Part shown: positions 35,698-47,019 of the stretch, one piece after another
How positions within the stretch are numbered: the stretch's first letter is position 1
How the letters are laid out: each line of letters opens with the position of its first letter
Assembly: GCA_950295325.1 (NCBI GenBank)
Contig: OX485803.1
Span: 43,107,554-43,167,553 of the forward strand
Direction of reading: 5' to 3'
Source: Polytrichum commune
Taxonomy: Eukaryota > Streptophyta > Polytrichopsida > Polytrichales > Polytrichaceae
Length of the DNA: 60,000 nucleotides
Position numbers and translations under genes: made by a program
Notes under the pieces: generated by a model
Databases searched by the model: none
Told to the model about the DNA's origin: nothing
Seen by the model: only the letters and a program-made list of their open reading frames with translations

Positions 35698-36789
35698 TCA
35701 TTGAACCAATGTATGTTATTTTCAAGTTACTTTGCATTCCACACAGCCACGTGCGCCAAGGGTGGAAAAAACCCAACTTTTTCCGGCCGATGTATTGGGT
35801 TTTTGGTTTTAATGCAAAAAATTCGATTGCGGCACTCGGCATTCGGCGCCATCATTGGAGGACATTGGGCCCTCTGTCCTATAGTCTCAACTAATCTGCA
35901 ATAAAACTGAATAAAACTGGATTTTACTAGACCTCAGATGCATGAGTGGGTTTTTTAACAAAACTATGAAAAACCCAAATGTATAAAACCTCGTGGTGCC
36001 AGCCTTGACGTGCACACTGCGTCTGAAACGGAACAGAGGAATATGTTTTTATTTTTGAGTTTTTCTTTGAGACAGAAAGCCAACTGAGCCAGCGCCAAAT
36101 GAATAGAAGAACCAAGAAAACGCGCCCACTACGAGGGAGGAATATGTTTTGAGATACACACTGTAGAACATAGGAATTGGGGGAATCTTGGGCCATCGGC
36201 ACTTCACTCGTATTTGTGGGGTCCAACAACCTCCTTGTGGCTCGGTGTTTACGGTTTACTTTACAGCCATGGACTATTGAGCTCGTATACCGTACCCTCT
36301 ACCTGGGGTCTAATACCTTGTAGTGGTCACATATCCACCTCGGGTGTACCTTTATGTTGTGTGGGATCCACGCGTTCAATTTACTTCCCAATAGTGTCAT
36401 GAATTAATGACCCTTGTCACATTACCCACCGAGTTAAAATTAGGGTTTAAATAAAAAAATTGGGACCTCGATTTTGTAAAGAAATCTTAACTCTTCAATA
36501 CCCCTACTACTAACTATTATAAACGAGAGTCCCAAGTTTTGTCTTGAATGCCTACCTTTCGTTTTCTCCCATCTCTTCTCCATTCCACTATAAGGTGGAT
36601 CGCACTCATTCTTACATCGTCCTAAATTAGCACATCTTTTAAATTATAAAATATTAGGTTAGTGATAAAATGGTATGAAAGTATCATTTTAATGTTCAAA
36701 TCTAGATAAAGTAGTATTTTTATTTTATTTTTTAATCATAATGAAACACAAATGGTATGGGGATAGAATTATAATGTATCATAATCAGT
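35698..36789. other. Intergenic, no gene seen
   Basis: Somewhat richer in GC at 35,740-35,880 and 36,000-36,400, but no frame carries a recognisable domain. From 36,470 it becomes AT-rich. Confidence 0.35.
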
Positions 36790-37215
36790 GTCATGTTCAA
36801 AACTTGGGCAAGTTGACCAAAACATTGGTCGATCAACCTTCATTCCTCTCTTAAATTGGTAAACCTTTGATTGGTGGTAACCACAATGTGAAACCGTGCG
36901 ATTGGTTAGCTCGCATATGAGATACCATGTAGGGCTCCATATGTGTTATCTTAACATGTGCTAGAATGTAGTTTCCACGTGGGATACAAGTGGGTCATGG
37001 CGATTATGATCTTGAAACATGGCAAATTTTGAGAGGGAAATAATTATTTTGTGTCGGAATAGGGAGCCCTCTACAGTAGTTGATTTCACTAGCTCATATT
37101 GTTAGCTAATTCTCCTAGCTAGGTGGTGCAGCCATGATTTTAGTTAGCTAAAATCTTGGTTAGCTAATCCTCACTAACTCATAAGTTAGCTAATTCTCTT
37201 AACTCAGTAATGCTC
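36790..37215 (-). repeat. Family J repeat, copy 2 (inverted)
   Basis: It is the reverse of 25,900-26,205: TTCAAAACTTGGGCAAGTTG, TAAATTGGTAAACCTTTGAT, and GTTAGCTAATTCTC twice. Confidence 0.6.
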
Positions 37216-37429
37216 TTGGACCCTAAGGTAGCCAAGGATTCCACATCAACGCCCGTCACATCATGTCACGTCCTATAACAACGACATGACACCTCCTGTA
37301 ACAACAATATGACACCGGACCCAAAAATTCGTGTCGGCGGGGGGTAGGTCTGCCAATTTACCTAGGGTAATTGACGCAATCAACGGTATGGTCGATTGAG
37401 AAGAATAAATCAAGAAATCTTCAAAAACA

Positions 37430-37730
37430 ATTATGGGATGCTAGATCTTATTGGATACAATATCTAATGATCTAAAGTTTTTTGGTTTTGTTTTTTAAAA
37501 CAAAATAGTCAACTGCTTCAAATTGACTGTTGCAATCAACCACGAGCAATGAACTTAGAGTAGTCGGCTCGCTAGTCAACTACTACTAGTAATAATCAAT
37601 TTCTAGGAAGGCCAAAAACATTCCAAAAATAATATGAAATTGGATGGTTAGATCTTGCATCCAATAAGGTCCAATTTTGTTTTCAAAGAAGTTGATTGCT
37701 AGTAGTAGTTGAATACTGTAGTCGACCAAG
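37430..37730. mobile_element. Foldback-type inverted repeat
   Basis: GATCTTATTGGATACAATAT on the left is mirrored by TTGCATCCAATAAGGTCC on the right, and the TAGTCAACT/AGTTGACTA motifs recur between. Probably a degraded MITE. Confidence 0.4.
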
Positions 37731-38370
37731 AAAGTGTTTTTTTAATAAGACATTGCTTTAATAAAAAAACTCACACGTCAACAAGCATCACAACTTGATG
37801 TGACGCAAGGTGATGGCATCATGTCATTTGTGATGTGATGTGATGGACAAGGGTAATGTCATGTCCATTTGCACATCCTCAAACTTAGCTCAACTCAACA
37901 CCAACACCGAATCTATGGCCACTCAATTTAGTGGGAGGATTTTCATTTTAGAACATAAATCTAGGATCTCCAAGAATTTAAGTCTCATTTATGAGACTAT
38001 CATGAGAGAACCTTGTAAGTTCTACATCCACATTTTAAAATGAAGCCCATCCATTCATTTGGGTGGTCATAGTTGAGCTACGTACGTTAGACTAGTTCAA
38101 GTTCTTGATGTTAGTTCCGGGATCAAATCATCTTAAAAAGAAAACCACATGCCATAATTTAGTTGAGTGCATTTTCACTTGGGTAACACTCTTGGGGGCC
38201 TAACCCAAAATTCACTTTGATTTCCTTACACATAATGGTGGGGTAATAGTAAAAAACGGACCCCTTTATAGCCTATAAGTTGGGCGTGACTCATCCCGAT
38301 TTATGCTTAGTAGATTAATTCAGGGTCTTTGACCCTGGTTTAGGAGTCAACTTGGGTAGAAGTAGCACAC
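37731..38370. other. Intergenic, no gene seen
   Basis: GATGTGACG/TGATGTGATGTGATGG microrepeats at 37,795-37,845; otherwise nothing. Confidence 0.4.
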
Positions 38371-38501
38371 CCTATTATGAGGCGTATGCTAGGGTTATGT
38401 TAATTATTAACAACTTCATCATAAGTGTCACTTCATGATAGTCATTTACTAATATCCTAGCATGTTCAATAGTGTTATGAGGTGCATGCCTATGTTACAC
38501 A

Positions 38502-39897
38502 CTCGGGGGGTGCACTGTACTAAACATGTATGAGTATACGTGAGTGCACAGGAGGGGTATTGATTTGGACCTTGCCGTATTACGTATACATATGGTATAC
38601 ATGTTATAATTTATAGTTACGTACATATATGGAAGGTCTTTAAAAAGTATACAATAATTGTACTTGTATGGTACTGTTACTATACTACACATCATAAGTT
38701 TTCATATTGGATGAAATTAGGATTAACTAGGATTAACGATTTTTGTTAGCAACCTTATAGGGTAGTATGAACCATGTACAAGGTATCAAGGTAATATCGG
38801 GGAAAGAGGCAGTATTAGGGTTCTGAAATGATTCGTTTAGCTCAAAGTAACAAGGACCCTTTTCCCCTCCCATCCCTAGGTTTTTGTTTTCTCTTTTTGT
38901 CGGGCGCTGAAGGTTTTTGTTTTCTCTTCTCGCATAGCTTGCTTCTTTTGCCGACAACTGCTTTACTTTTTCTTCTTTCACATGTTGCTTCCAGTGCTTC
39001 TCAGCGTCCCTGCGGTTACTGCTGTCGTGGGAATCACCGAAAGTCCTGACATTGTCATGGCCTCGTTCTGAAATTCCCTCTCTATCAAAAGCAAAGTCAG
39101 TTGTGGCTTATGTAATGGTAGGGGAGTCTAGAATTTTTAAAAGTACACTTGTTAGTCAATTGAATGGCAATCCTTCTTTGTGTAAAGATCGGTTGACTCG
39201 AATTAGAGTTGGCATATTATATATGAAGCCTAAACTCCTGAGTGCTGGAAACCATGACACTTTGTTAAGGCTTGGTTGTGACTGTGTTATGTGTTTTTTG
39301 AACACACCTGAAGCTAAAACTGTGAAAAAATGAGGTAGGCCAAAAAAATCTACTCGAGTTAAGGTTTGGTTTGTTGAGAGAGTTTATAGGATGCAGAGGA
39401 AGTTTGGTAATCGTGGGGTGGAGTATAGGGATCCAATTGACTTGATGGACCATCCATCAAACGTGGAGATTGGTTTATGTTGGTATCAAAAAGGGGCTAA
39501 CAACAAGTGGACATATGATCTTACTGATCATTTGATGGTAGACTTAGAGACAATAATTGCATTGGCTATAATGACATATATTGGTGAATCAAATGTTTAT
39601 GAGTTACATCCGGGAGATGAAAATGTTTTCAACGACTTTGCTGATGAAAGCTAGGATATTTTGTTATACATATTATAGGGGTTGATTATTGTTCCAAAAT
39701 ATATTTGTATACTTATGTTAATGACTATATATGAATGGATGTTTTTTTGTGTATACATATTGTTACTTGTATATTTATTGTTGCAATTATATGTGTATTA
39801 CTTCATTTCACAAAAAATAACTTGTATATAGGGGGTTTTTAGAGTATGCAGTGAACGCACGTGATTCTAGGTTTTAATGAAAGGTGCACCCCCCGAG
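38502..39897 (+). mobile_element. 1,396-bp DNA transposon with 14-bp termini and 8-bp target duplication
   Basis: The ends are CTCGGGGGGTGCAC at 38,502 and its exact reverse complement at 39,884-39,897. The 8-bp duplication GTTACACA flanks it (38,494-38,501 and 39,898-39,905). Empty versions of the same host repeat at about 4.72 kb and 9.78 kb confirm the insertion point. An 8-bp target points to hAT, P, KDZ or a similar superfamily, but the G-rich end does not match the usual hAT CAGGG. It carries one interrupted ORF (39,052-39,654). Either this is a non-autonomous element with a captured gene or a small element of an undescribed type. Confidence 0.85.
39052..39654 (+). pseudogene. Transposon-borne ORF with an AT-hook core, one in-frame stop
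   Basis: Two open segments in the same frame (39,052-39,330 and 39,334-39,654) are separated only by TGA at 39,331. Together they span about 200 codons. The first has SVVAYVMVGESRIFKSTLVS and QLNGNPSLCKDRLTRIRVG. The second opens with GRPKKSTR, a minor-groove AT-hook core, and ends in an acidic tail (HPGDENVFNDFADES). A CGA-to-TGA change would explain the stop, as expected from decay of methylated CpG. No ATG begins the segment; the frame is open upstream to about 38,980, where a pyrimidine-rich stretch ending TTCTCAG could be a splice acceptor. I do not recognise the family. No DDE pattern can be assigned. Confidence 0.6.
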
Positions 39898-40300
39898 GTT
39901 ACACAATGGTCAACAAGTTGACAAAAGCATAAACTAATGACACTTGCCATTAGTACAATCACAAAAAAAAAATCCCCTTGCATACTAGAATACATCTAAC
40001 ACATCCCAATATTATACTCTAAATGTCATAACATAGATATTTTTCCACTTAAGAAGTCACATATGTCAATGAACAAAATCATATTGGCAATTAGCGGGCA
40101 TGACACTTTCAAACCTCTAGGCGTCTAGTTTAGGCCCTTCACAAATAGGTGACATGACATTTAAAATCCCAGGGTCTACAACAGTAATCACCATTTTCAC
40201 CCACCCCTCCCTTGGTAGGTGTAGTGGACATTCACCCCAGCTGGAAAAAGATGGACGTCTAGCGTTGACCAATATCCGGTGGATTCGCAAGCCATCGGCT

Positions 40301-40434
40301 CTAGTAGGAAAGGTGGGTCTACATGACATGCCTATCGACCATGAAGTTGTCTAGATGTTGGTGTCACTTTGGACACTTCATGATGTTAGATAGGCATGTC
40401 ATATAGACCCACCTTTCCTACTAGTGGCAGGTTC
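40301..40434. other. Near-perfect inverted repeat (hairpin), about 36-bp paired base
   Basis: The left arm CTAGTAGGAAAGGTGGGTCT-ACATGACATGCCTATC (40,301-40,336) is mirrored at 40,399-40,434 with one mismatch. A small bulge and a second paired block (CATGAAGT/ACTTCATG) extend the stem toward a loop of about 25 nt. It has the shape of a small-RNA precursor or a foldback element. Confidence 0.75.
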
Positions 40435-40727
40435 GGACCTTTGGAGGCGGTTAAACCCACGGGCCACTTTACGCGAGCAAGTTGATGCTGTGATCTGGCA
40501 AGGAGTTTGTTTATTCTTATACTTTTTGGGAGAAGAGAAGGAATCATCCCCCTGTCGTAGTATTGTTCAATACATCACCACAAAAACGTGATCACATGAA
40601 CATGCTCCCCACCTGAGGAAAAGCTGGCACAAGAATTGTTTCTCCCACCACATCACATGCAGGAGGAGTCGGCACAGATATAAGAAGCTAGTACATCATT
40701 TAACCACCGTACGGCCAGATTCAGTGT
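40435..40727. other. Intergenic, no gene seen
   Basis: No element ends and no coding signal. Confidence 0.35.
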
Positions 40728-40951
40728 CCGGGGAGATTTTTGGGCATACTACTAATCGGTTGAGATCCTAGTGTTTGCAAGTTGAGATCCTAGTGTTGAC
40801 AGCCTCCGGTTTTCCTTTATTAAATTGAGGTATATTCCTATAGATTCCTCTAAAATGATGGGTAATTTTCCTGCAGTCTTGAACTTCAACCGGTTATTTC
40901 TCAAACTCAACTCGTTCATCTGTAACTATGTAAGCGCTGGTTCTCCTCGAT
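40728..40951 (-). repeat. Family C repeat, copy 6 (inverted)
   Basis: Reverse orientation, ending in GGGGAGATTTTTGGGCATAC at the left. It contains a small internal duplication of GTTGAGATCCTAGTGTT. Confidence 0.65.
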
Positions 40952-41524
40952 CAGTGGCCCAATTCCCCACCCTAGCTACCTCCGGTTCACTCTGCTACAT
41001 CCGTTCTAAATTCGGCAGACTGCAAAAAGTGCGAAATCCCAAAACGAAGTGTGGCCCTAACTTAATCTAATGTTGGTGACAGAACATGGAGGCTGAACCA
41101 TTCAATGTGTGCATGCTCTACAGTTGCTACTAGCTAGGTAAGTGTTAAGTGAATCGCTAGCTAGGCTCCAGGTACCCCGCCCGCATCTGGTTTTGCGCCC
41201 AAGCCCACCTCCTCAGATTCCCTTAATTTCCTTGCTTCCAGTTTCACACCAATGCGCTCATCCTCAGACTTCTCTCTGATCGAGTCCCGACTTGGGTCCC
41301 GCAAGATGTGAGTGCCATGCATCGCATTGCGGGTGAATGTTCACACACATAACGAGGGGAAGAGCGAACTGGGGGAGATTGTTACTTTGCTGGAGGTTGG
41401 GAGGCAGCAAGTTGAGGCCCGGGACTGTTAATTACTTAAAGGTAGCTCGCATGTTGTCCTGGTGTAAGTTAAGGAGGCTTGTGCATTGCATGCAACACCT
41501 TGTAACCAGCTACCTGCGACAACA
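40952..41524. promoter_or_regulatory. Upstream region of paralog 2
   Basis: Richer in GC and free of recognised repeats; likely promoter and leader of the gene at 41,525. No specific site can be fixed. Confidence 0.3.
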
Positions 41525-41899
41525 ATGGGTCATCAGAAGAAGCAGACTCTGCAAAAGTTGGAGCCAGTGCTAGAAGATTGCATCAGTACTTGTTCGCCAT
41601 TGTACGACACCAGATCATCTGCTCGTGACTCTCAAATGATTAGCAGCTTGACGAGCTACTACAATGAGTTCAACGTATGTGACGACAGGAAGGTGGCCGC
41701 CTGGCAGTGCGTGAAATTACCTGAAAAGCGCTTCTGCAAAGTCCGAAGGCACCCCATCGTCAGTCTTCTGGAGAGATTGAGAGACGGCTATGTGAAGCTG
41801 ATGAACGAATTGGCCGGAAGCGGAGTCGACTTAGCTGGGTTAGCCAGTTCCAGTAGTTTCAGATCAAGCCAGAATTTACCTTGGCATTCGAGAAATTAG
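41525..41899 (+). CDS. Small protein, paralog 2 of 3, C-terminally shortened
   Basis: This 124-residue, single-exon gene has an unknown function. It keeps LEPVLED (residues 12-18) and the central LLERLRDGYVKLMNELA (81-97). After LAGLASSSSF, however, the sequence ends at HSRN, where the other two copies continue with a DYPG box and a charged tail of 30-40 residues. The middle (residues 20-75) is poorly conserved and Cys/Ser-rich. The nucleotide sequence just past the stop looks like a decayed version of the family tail region in another frame, so the stop may come from a frameshift. The start is chosen by alignment with MRRPKQ.. and MSGRQE.. of the paralogs; an in-frame ATG lies 39 bases upstream. 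Neighbours are repeats only. Confidence 0.65.
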   Translation: MGHQKKQTLQKLEPVLEDCISTCSPLYDTRSSARDSQMISSLTSYYNEFNVCDDRKVAAWQCVKLPEKRFCKVRRHPIVSLLERLRDGYVKLMNELAGSGVDLAGLASSSSFRSSQNLPWHSRN

Positions 41900-42779
41900 A
41901 GTCAAGCACTAGCTCCTGCAGATTAATCAAATGTTGCTTGAATCTTCACATCCAGCTGGCTCGTGATTCACAAATGTGTGAGCTAGCACCGACGTTGCGG
42001 CCACACATCAGATGCAATAGACACCTCGACATGATTTCTAAGAACGATACAGTTCTCCGCGAGAGAAGGAATGGGTCGAAGATCGGATACACATCTTCGA
42101 CCCATGTTTCGATCAGAAACTTAACCCTAATTTCACTAGGTTTTTATGGTGAACAGGTTTCTGTGAGCATTCTCAACTCGAATGGTTCCAAGCAGTTGGG
42201 AAGTAGATTCTACAGCATAGAATAATTTTTTCTGTGATCGAGATGTGTAGGATAATCTCATCTTGCAGAAGGTGTAAGTAGTGCACCAAAATTTTAGTTG
42301 TACAGATAATTGCAATTATATAGAGCAATTTAAGGATGGTCTTCCATCACATAGAATATGTTGCTAGGCTGATTCGATTGATCGGCTCCCAAATTTGTAC
42401 AACAGGAGTGCTGAGTTAAATACTTCCTTGTGCACAGATGTGCTAATTTACAAGCTTTCTGAGTGACTACAGTTGGCTCAAATTACTTGGACAGCAAATG
42501 AGTAGCACTATCTGCGGTAACACTATGAAGTTCTGATTAATATGTGAAGCTGAGAGATTATCTGTGACTTTTACGACTTGATGATTTTGTGAGTGGCTAT
42601 GTCCACTAGATCTACTAGAGAACATTGATGCATCATGATCGCCGTGGCTACAATGAAATTCTTGGATACTGCACGTAGTCGATTCTCATTGGAAAGCCTT
42701 AAATTTGTCAGTGAGGGTTTGCTGTTAAGTATACTGATTGTGGAGCTAATTTTGTCCCCTACTCGCCCGGTTACCGATC
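41900..42779. other. Downstream flank of paralog 2, no gene seen
   Basis: It includes what is probably its 3' UTR. Position 42,080-42,100 has a small inverted motif (GGGTCGAAGAT ... ATCTTCGACCC). Several short frames without domains. Confidence 0.35.
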
Positions 42780-43017
42780 TTAAAAGAAGCTGCAAATGCA
42801 CTCATCCACAAAGAAGTCCTTGGCAACTTCAATTTGTTTCGAGGGACCAACAATTTCATCTATTATAGATCCAATTCTATAATTTCCTATAACATCAAAA
42901 CGACCCAATGTGGGCTTCATGATCATGCCCAGGATCTCATCCTTCTTGAGGTTGTTTGGTTCCACCACGTGCATCCAAGAGAGTTCCCTTGCTCTCCTTG
43001 AATCAAGTCCAAATGAC
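42780..43017 (-). CDS. Possible terminal exon of an unidentified minus-strand gene
   Basis: A protein-like frame of about 78 residues starts after a plausible splice acceptor (AAAAATACCAG, AG at 43,018-43,019) and ends at TAA, 42,780-42,782. It includes SFGLDSRRARELSWMHVVEP, NNLKKDEILGMIMKPTLGRF and IGSIIDEIVGPSKQIEVAKD. The mix of charged and hydrophobic residues is unlike the low-complexity chance frames around it. No family is recognised, and no upstream exon is visible in the AT-rich DNA that follows. It may instead be a fragment carried by a transposon. Confidence 0.4.
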
Positions 43018-43514
43018 CTGGTATTTTTTTTGACAATGAATTAAAGTTTTTCATTTATCCCTATAAAATATTTATTTTTAAAAAAAATCCTAAATACCAT
43101 TCAGCCCCTAAATGCATTTGGGCATCTTGGGGTGAAAACAGGTGAACTCAATCACTTGGTTACAATAATTTGTTTAGGAAGATCATCATATACTTATTGT
43201 AATCTAACCGTATGGATGTGAATATTGAAGTCTAGAAAATTCACAATTTTTTCAACTCTACATGTGTCATAATGAAAACTATCATGATGGTTGAGTACAT
43301 TTTTGGTGGGTGAAGAAAGTGATGAGTTTCATAACAGATTTTGCAAAAAGCTATGGGGAATCTCTTAACAACCTCAATATTTAACACACTCCAAAAGATT
43401 TCAACACAATCCGTAAAATGTGATTTTTTTTTCAAAACTTCAACTAAATAGATGAAAATGAAATAAGTTAAAACCCAAAAAATTACGAAACCCCAATGGA
43501 GGATGTTCTTCAAA
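43018..43514. other. Intergenic, no gene seen
   Basis: AT-rich; 43,290-43,450 is loosely similar to 15,120-15,290. Confidence 0.35.
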
Positions 43515-44150
43515 TGTATTATCGAGGTGACTTCCTCTCATTAAATATATATACAACGAGTTTAAGCAATATAGATGGTGTGAAATAATGACTTATAACT
43601 CCAAACAAATACAAATATTCTCAAGAACTCTTGAAATAGGAGTTCAAAGATCTTTGGTGTTGCCTACCCAAGTTAGCAATTATCATCTTATCTAGATTCC
43701 CTACTAACTTTTAAAAACTAAAAACTTCATTAACACCAAAATATTAAGAGTTCTCTAATAAGAAACTAGACAGCAATGATGCATGACGTTTAGAATCAAG
43801 GTACTGGTGATACTATAGCACATGTGTACAAGGCAACATACTAGGCAGGGCGCCACTCTAACACTAACCATGCCCATTCTACACTAGTAACCCTAATTCT
43901 CATTAAGTTCTCAATGATAAGTGAAGCTCCCAAGTAGTTTCCAAGTGAAACTAGATGTATTTTAAATGTACATAGCATAGAGGAAAGGAATCTTAGCATT
44001 AACTACCTCTTTAATATGACAAACCATAGATTCTAAATGTCACATTATCAAGTGCCGTAGTCGTATAAAAAAGGGAGTTTTGGACTAAAAAGTTTGGTCG
44101 CGCAAAAATGTGTCATAATGTGGAGGGTGTCGTATTAACGAGGTTAGACT
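43515..44150 (-). mobile_element. Family P (pogo-like) element, copy 3
   Basis: Nearly colinear with 28,200-28,830 (GAGTTTAAGCAATATAGATG, AAAGATCTTTGGTGTTGCCT, CATGCCCATTCTACACTAGT). It ends in TATTAACGAGGTTAGACTGT, the family terminus. The left terminus is damaged. Confidence 0.65.
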
Positions 44151-45481
44151 GTAGTGCCACAAGTAAACCACATCGGTCCATTCATGTGGTTGAAAATTAA
44201 CCTGTGAATCACTAAATCAGATACGTTACATGTATGACAATTACCATTACGAAATTATATTAAGTTCGGTAAACTTACCCTGTGTTCTCCAACTCCGACA
44301 ATACTTGGCAATTTGTGTCACATGTTGTTTTGTGTCAGGGTTCAATGGCCACATATATATGCACGCTAAATGGTTGCCTGCAAATGTGCCATATCTAAAG
44401 ACCCCAACTAGGCCAATGATGCTTGGAACTTGATAAAAACTTGGATCTATAAGTTACAACAAAGTCAAAAGGACAAGGATCATGGCAAGTTCTTTTCATC
44501 ATACATTCAGGGATTAGTGGTTTATTGTGCTTTTTCCTTGCACAATACTAGTACACATGTCGTAAGGTGGATGAGGTTAATTCGGTCAGCTTCCTTAATC
44601 CGATGCCTATTTTGGGGTCCTAATCAACGGTTCAATTGCTTTAATTCAGTGGGAGAGTAATACATGGTGATTTAGCCACCGTTGTCTTGATGATATTTGG
44701 TTTAATCATTTTTGTAAAGTCAAGCTACACCCACCATCTCCATAATTAGGAGTGCTATCCATCATTGCAAGCTTTGACACGCTTGATTTTTGTGTCCGAG
44801 GTTGGCAAATTAGGAGGTGGCAACTTGGGCAAATTAGGAGACAGCATGTGGTTGTGACGTGCCGGCCAACTTGTATTGTGGGTATTTTATAATGAAAAAA
44901 AATTCGGTAACATTTTATCTTACATGTGACCACTTTTGAGACATGACACAACCAACATTGGCATTAAACTTGATTTTCATTAGCAAATGACCCATGTCGA
45001 ATTTGCTAACGATGTTGTCCACTTAGACAACATTGAACGATAAAAGAATTTCCCCCTATAACACCACATTGGGAAGTAGAGAATCTTTGATTTTGGAGCC
45101 TAGAGCAACACCTTTCTCAACTCCGATCTCAACAATTTTAAATTTTTTGGTCCTCATTTGCAATTTCTAACGTGCTCAAGCTTCTAATGCTCAAATCCAT
45201 CAGCTACATGATTCCATAGAGTTGGAGGTGTCCACATTAGCCTTTCTTAGTAGACCATTTGACCATAATTTGTGATTTGTGATCCAATAGATAGATAGAA
45301 ATGTCAGCTCCAAATTGAGCAAGAATGAATAAAGAGCCTATTCGCCCACATGCTACTTCCCCATTTTAGGGGTGAGCTGGTTGTGATCATAATTTGATCA
45401 TTTTCTCCATAAAATTTGGGTACCATAATGTATGTCACCTACAAATTTGAACCCCATTATTTTTCTTTTGTCTCCATAAGG
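44151..45481. other. Intergenic, no gene seen
   Basis: AT-rich; short frames only. No element ends recognised. Confidence 0.35.
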
Positions 45482-45607
45482 GCCACTTCACACACGAGCC
45501 ATGACCATGAAATCGTGAGAGCCCAAAAGAAGTGGCCAAAGGCCATCCAAGGCACTTCCAAAATCATGTAGTGCAGTTGCGGACCCTCAAGTGTAGTGTG
45601 AAGTTAT
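45482..45607. mobile_element. Family H-like short element
   Basis: The left end GGGCCACTTCACACACGAGC and the right end GTGTAGTGTGAAGT are inverted matches of the family terminus. A further right-end-like motif (CCCTCAAGCGTAGTGTGAAA) lies at 46,213. Boundaries are approximate. Confidence 0.4.
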
Positions 45608-46662
45608 GAAGTTAATTTTCAAGTCTAGGAATCCAAAAAGGCTAATGGGATTAAAAGTACATCATGATGGTTTCAAACTAGCTAATTCTCTAGAGTGGCA
45701 AAGTGCAATAGCCCATGTGAGATAGAGGCTAATGTCAACTTGATGATTTAATTGAAAGAAAGACTTGAGGCTTCTTGACTCTACATTCTTCAAATAGTGA
45801 TGGAAACTTATCTCTAATGAGGTTATTTAGGGGACATTCCAACAAAAAATGTGCCTCGTTTTCAACTACATTATAGGAGAAAAAGTTTAGATATAGATCT
45901 AATATTTACATTTTTATCATAAATATCACTTATATAATAAGCCATGTAGATTTCCATTTAAGTGTGACCAAGCCTTTAACCAAATGCTATTTTAATGACT
46001 TTCTATTCATGTGGGATCCTCACACATGATAAAATACAACAAATCAGCGGTTGTGAGATTTTGAAATGTCGTGGTCTCCTAGTGTATTAGGCCCACCTCC
46101 AAGAGGTGGTTTCTGGAAATAGTCCAAGTGACCATGAAACATGATCCATGTGATACCTTGTAGGAATCCATGTAGACTTTACACTCATCTTGCATTCACA
46201 TACTCCGTTGGTCCCTCAAGCGTAGTGTGAAATGAACTTGGACCGGCTCCGTCTTTTCCACCAATGAGAATGCTTGAAGTGCAATGGTCATGGGGTCCTC
46301 AGTCTTATGTGGGAAGTGGCCATAAGGCCATGTCAAAATGTTTGTGTAAACTCCTTCCTATAAGACCAAAAAATAATGGCCAGAACGAATACATAAATGT
46401 AGAAGTCCAAAGACCCAATGGCCTGTACTATATTTGTCATATAGGAGTACCTCAATAGCAAAGTTAGAAAAGGGGAAAAGGGCTTCAAAATATTAAAGTT
46501 GAAAATGGGACCCAATACATCATGTACATGCTCCAATGGGTGCCCACTCAGTCCCAGTTTCACTCCCATTAGCCTTTTCGGCTTCCTCAACTTTAAACTC
46601 AATTTCATTTCATTTCATTTTTCTTGAGGGTCTCTATCTACTTATCACCCCTTTATCCTACA
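45608..46662. other. Intergenic, no gene seen
   Basis: No recognised gene. ATTTC repeats at 46,602-46,622. Confidence 0.35.
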
Positions 46663-47019
46663 GCCCTCGGCTAGATTACATCTTCATTCGGCTAGGTCTC
46701 GTCCCTCCCACGTCTCTTTCACTGCCCGGTTTTCATGTCCGCACCTGCGTGGGAACTCTTCCCCGTTGGGAATCAATGTGACCATACCCGGTCACTTAAG
46801 TCATTAAGCTCCTTTGGCATGTGAAAGAACTTCATCAATTAACTTGGGAATAATGAAAGTTATGTCAACTTGAATATTTGTAATTTTGACCCAGTATTGT
46901 CACATTGGTTCCCAACGAAGAAGAATCCCCAAGCAGGTGTGCGCAGGAAGACTGGGCAGTGAAAGAAGCGTGGAAGAGGCGGGGCCCAACCAAATGAAGA
47001 TGTGATCTAGCCCGGGGCT
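46663..47019. mobile_element. 357-bp foldback/hAT-like MITE with about 140-bp inverted termini
   Basis: The left arm (GCCCTCGGCTAGATTACATC, CTTTCACTGCCCGG, CACCTGCGTGGGAACTCTTC, GTTGGGAATCAATGTGAC) is matched in reverse order by the right arm to 47,019. The 8-bp direct repeat ATCCTACA flanks it (46,655-46,662 and 47,020-47,027). An 8-bp target with long inverted arms fits a hAT-type or foldback element. No transposase. Confidence 0.75.

Larger units (their letters stand above)
38371..40165 (+). mobile_element. Family E element, copy 3, split by a 1.4-kb transposon
   Basis: The left part (38,371-38,501) and right part (39,898-40,165) join into the same sequence seen uninterrupted at 4,557-5,100 and 9,617-10,212. 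The junction is ...GTGCATGCCTATGTTACACA then ATGGTCAACAAGTTGAC. The right terminus is lost. Confidence 0.65.
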
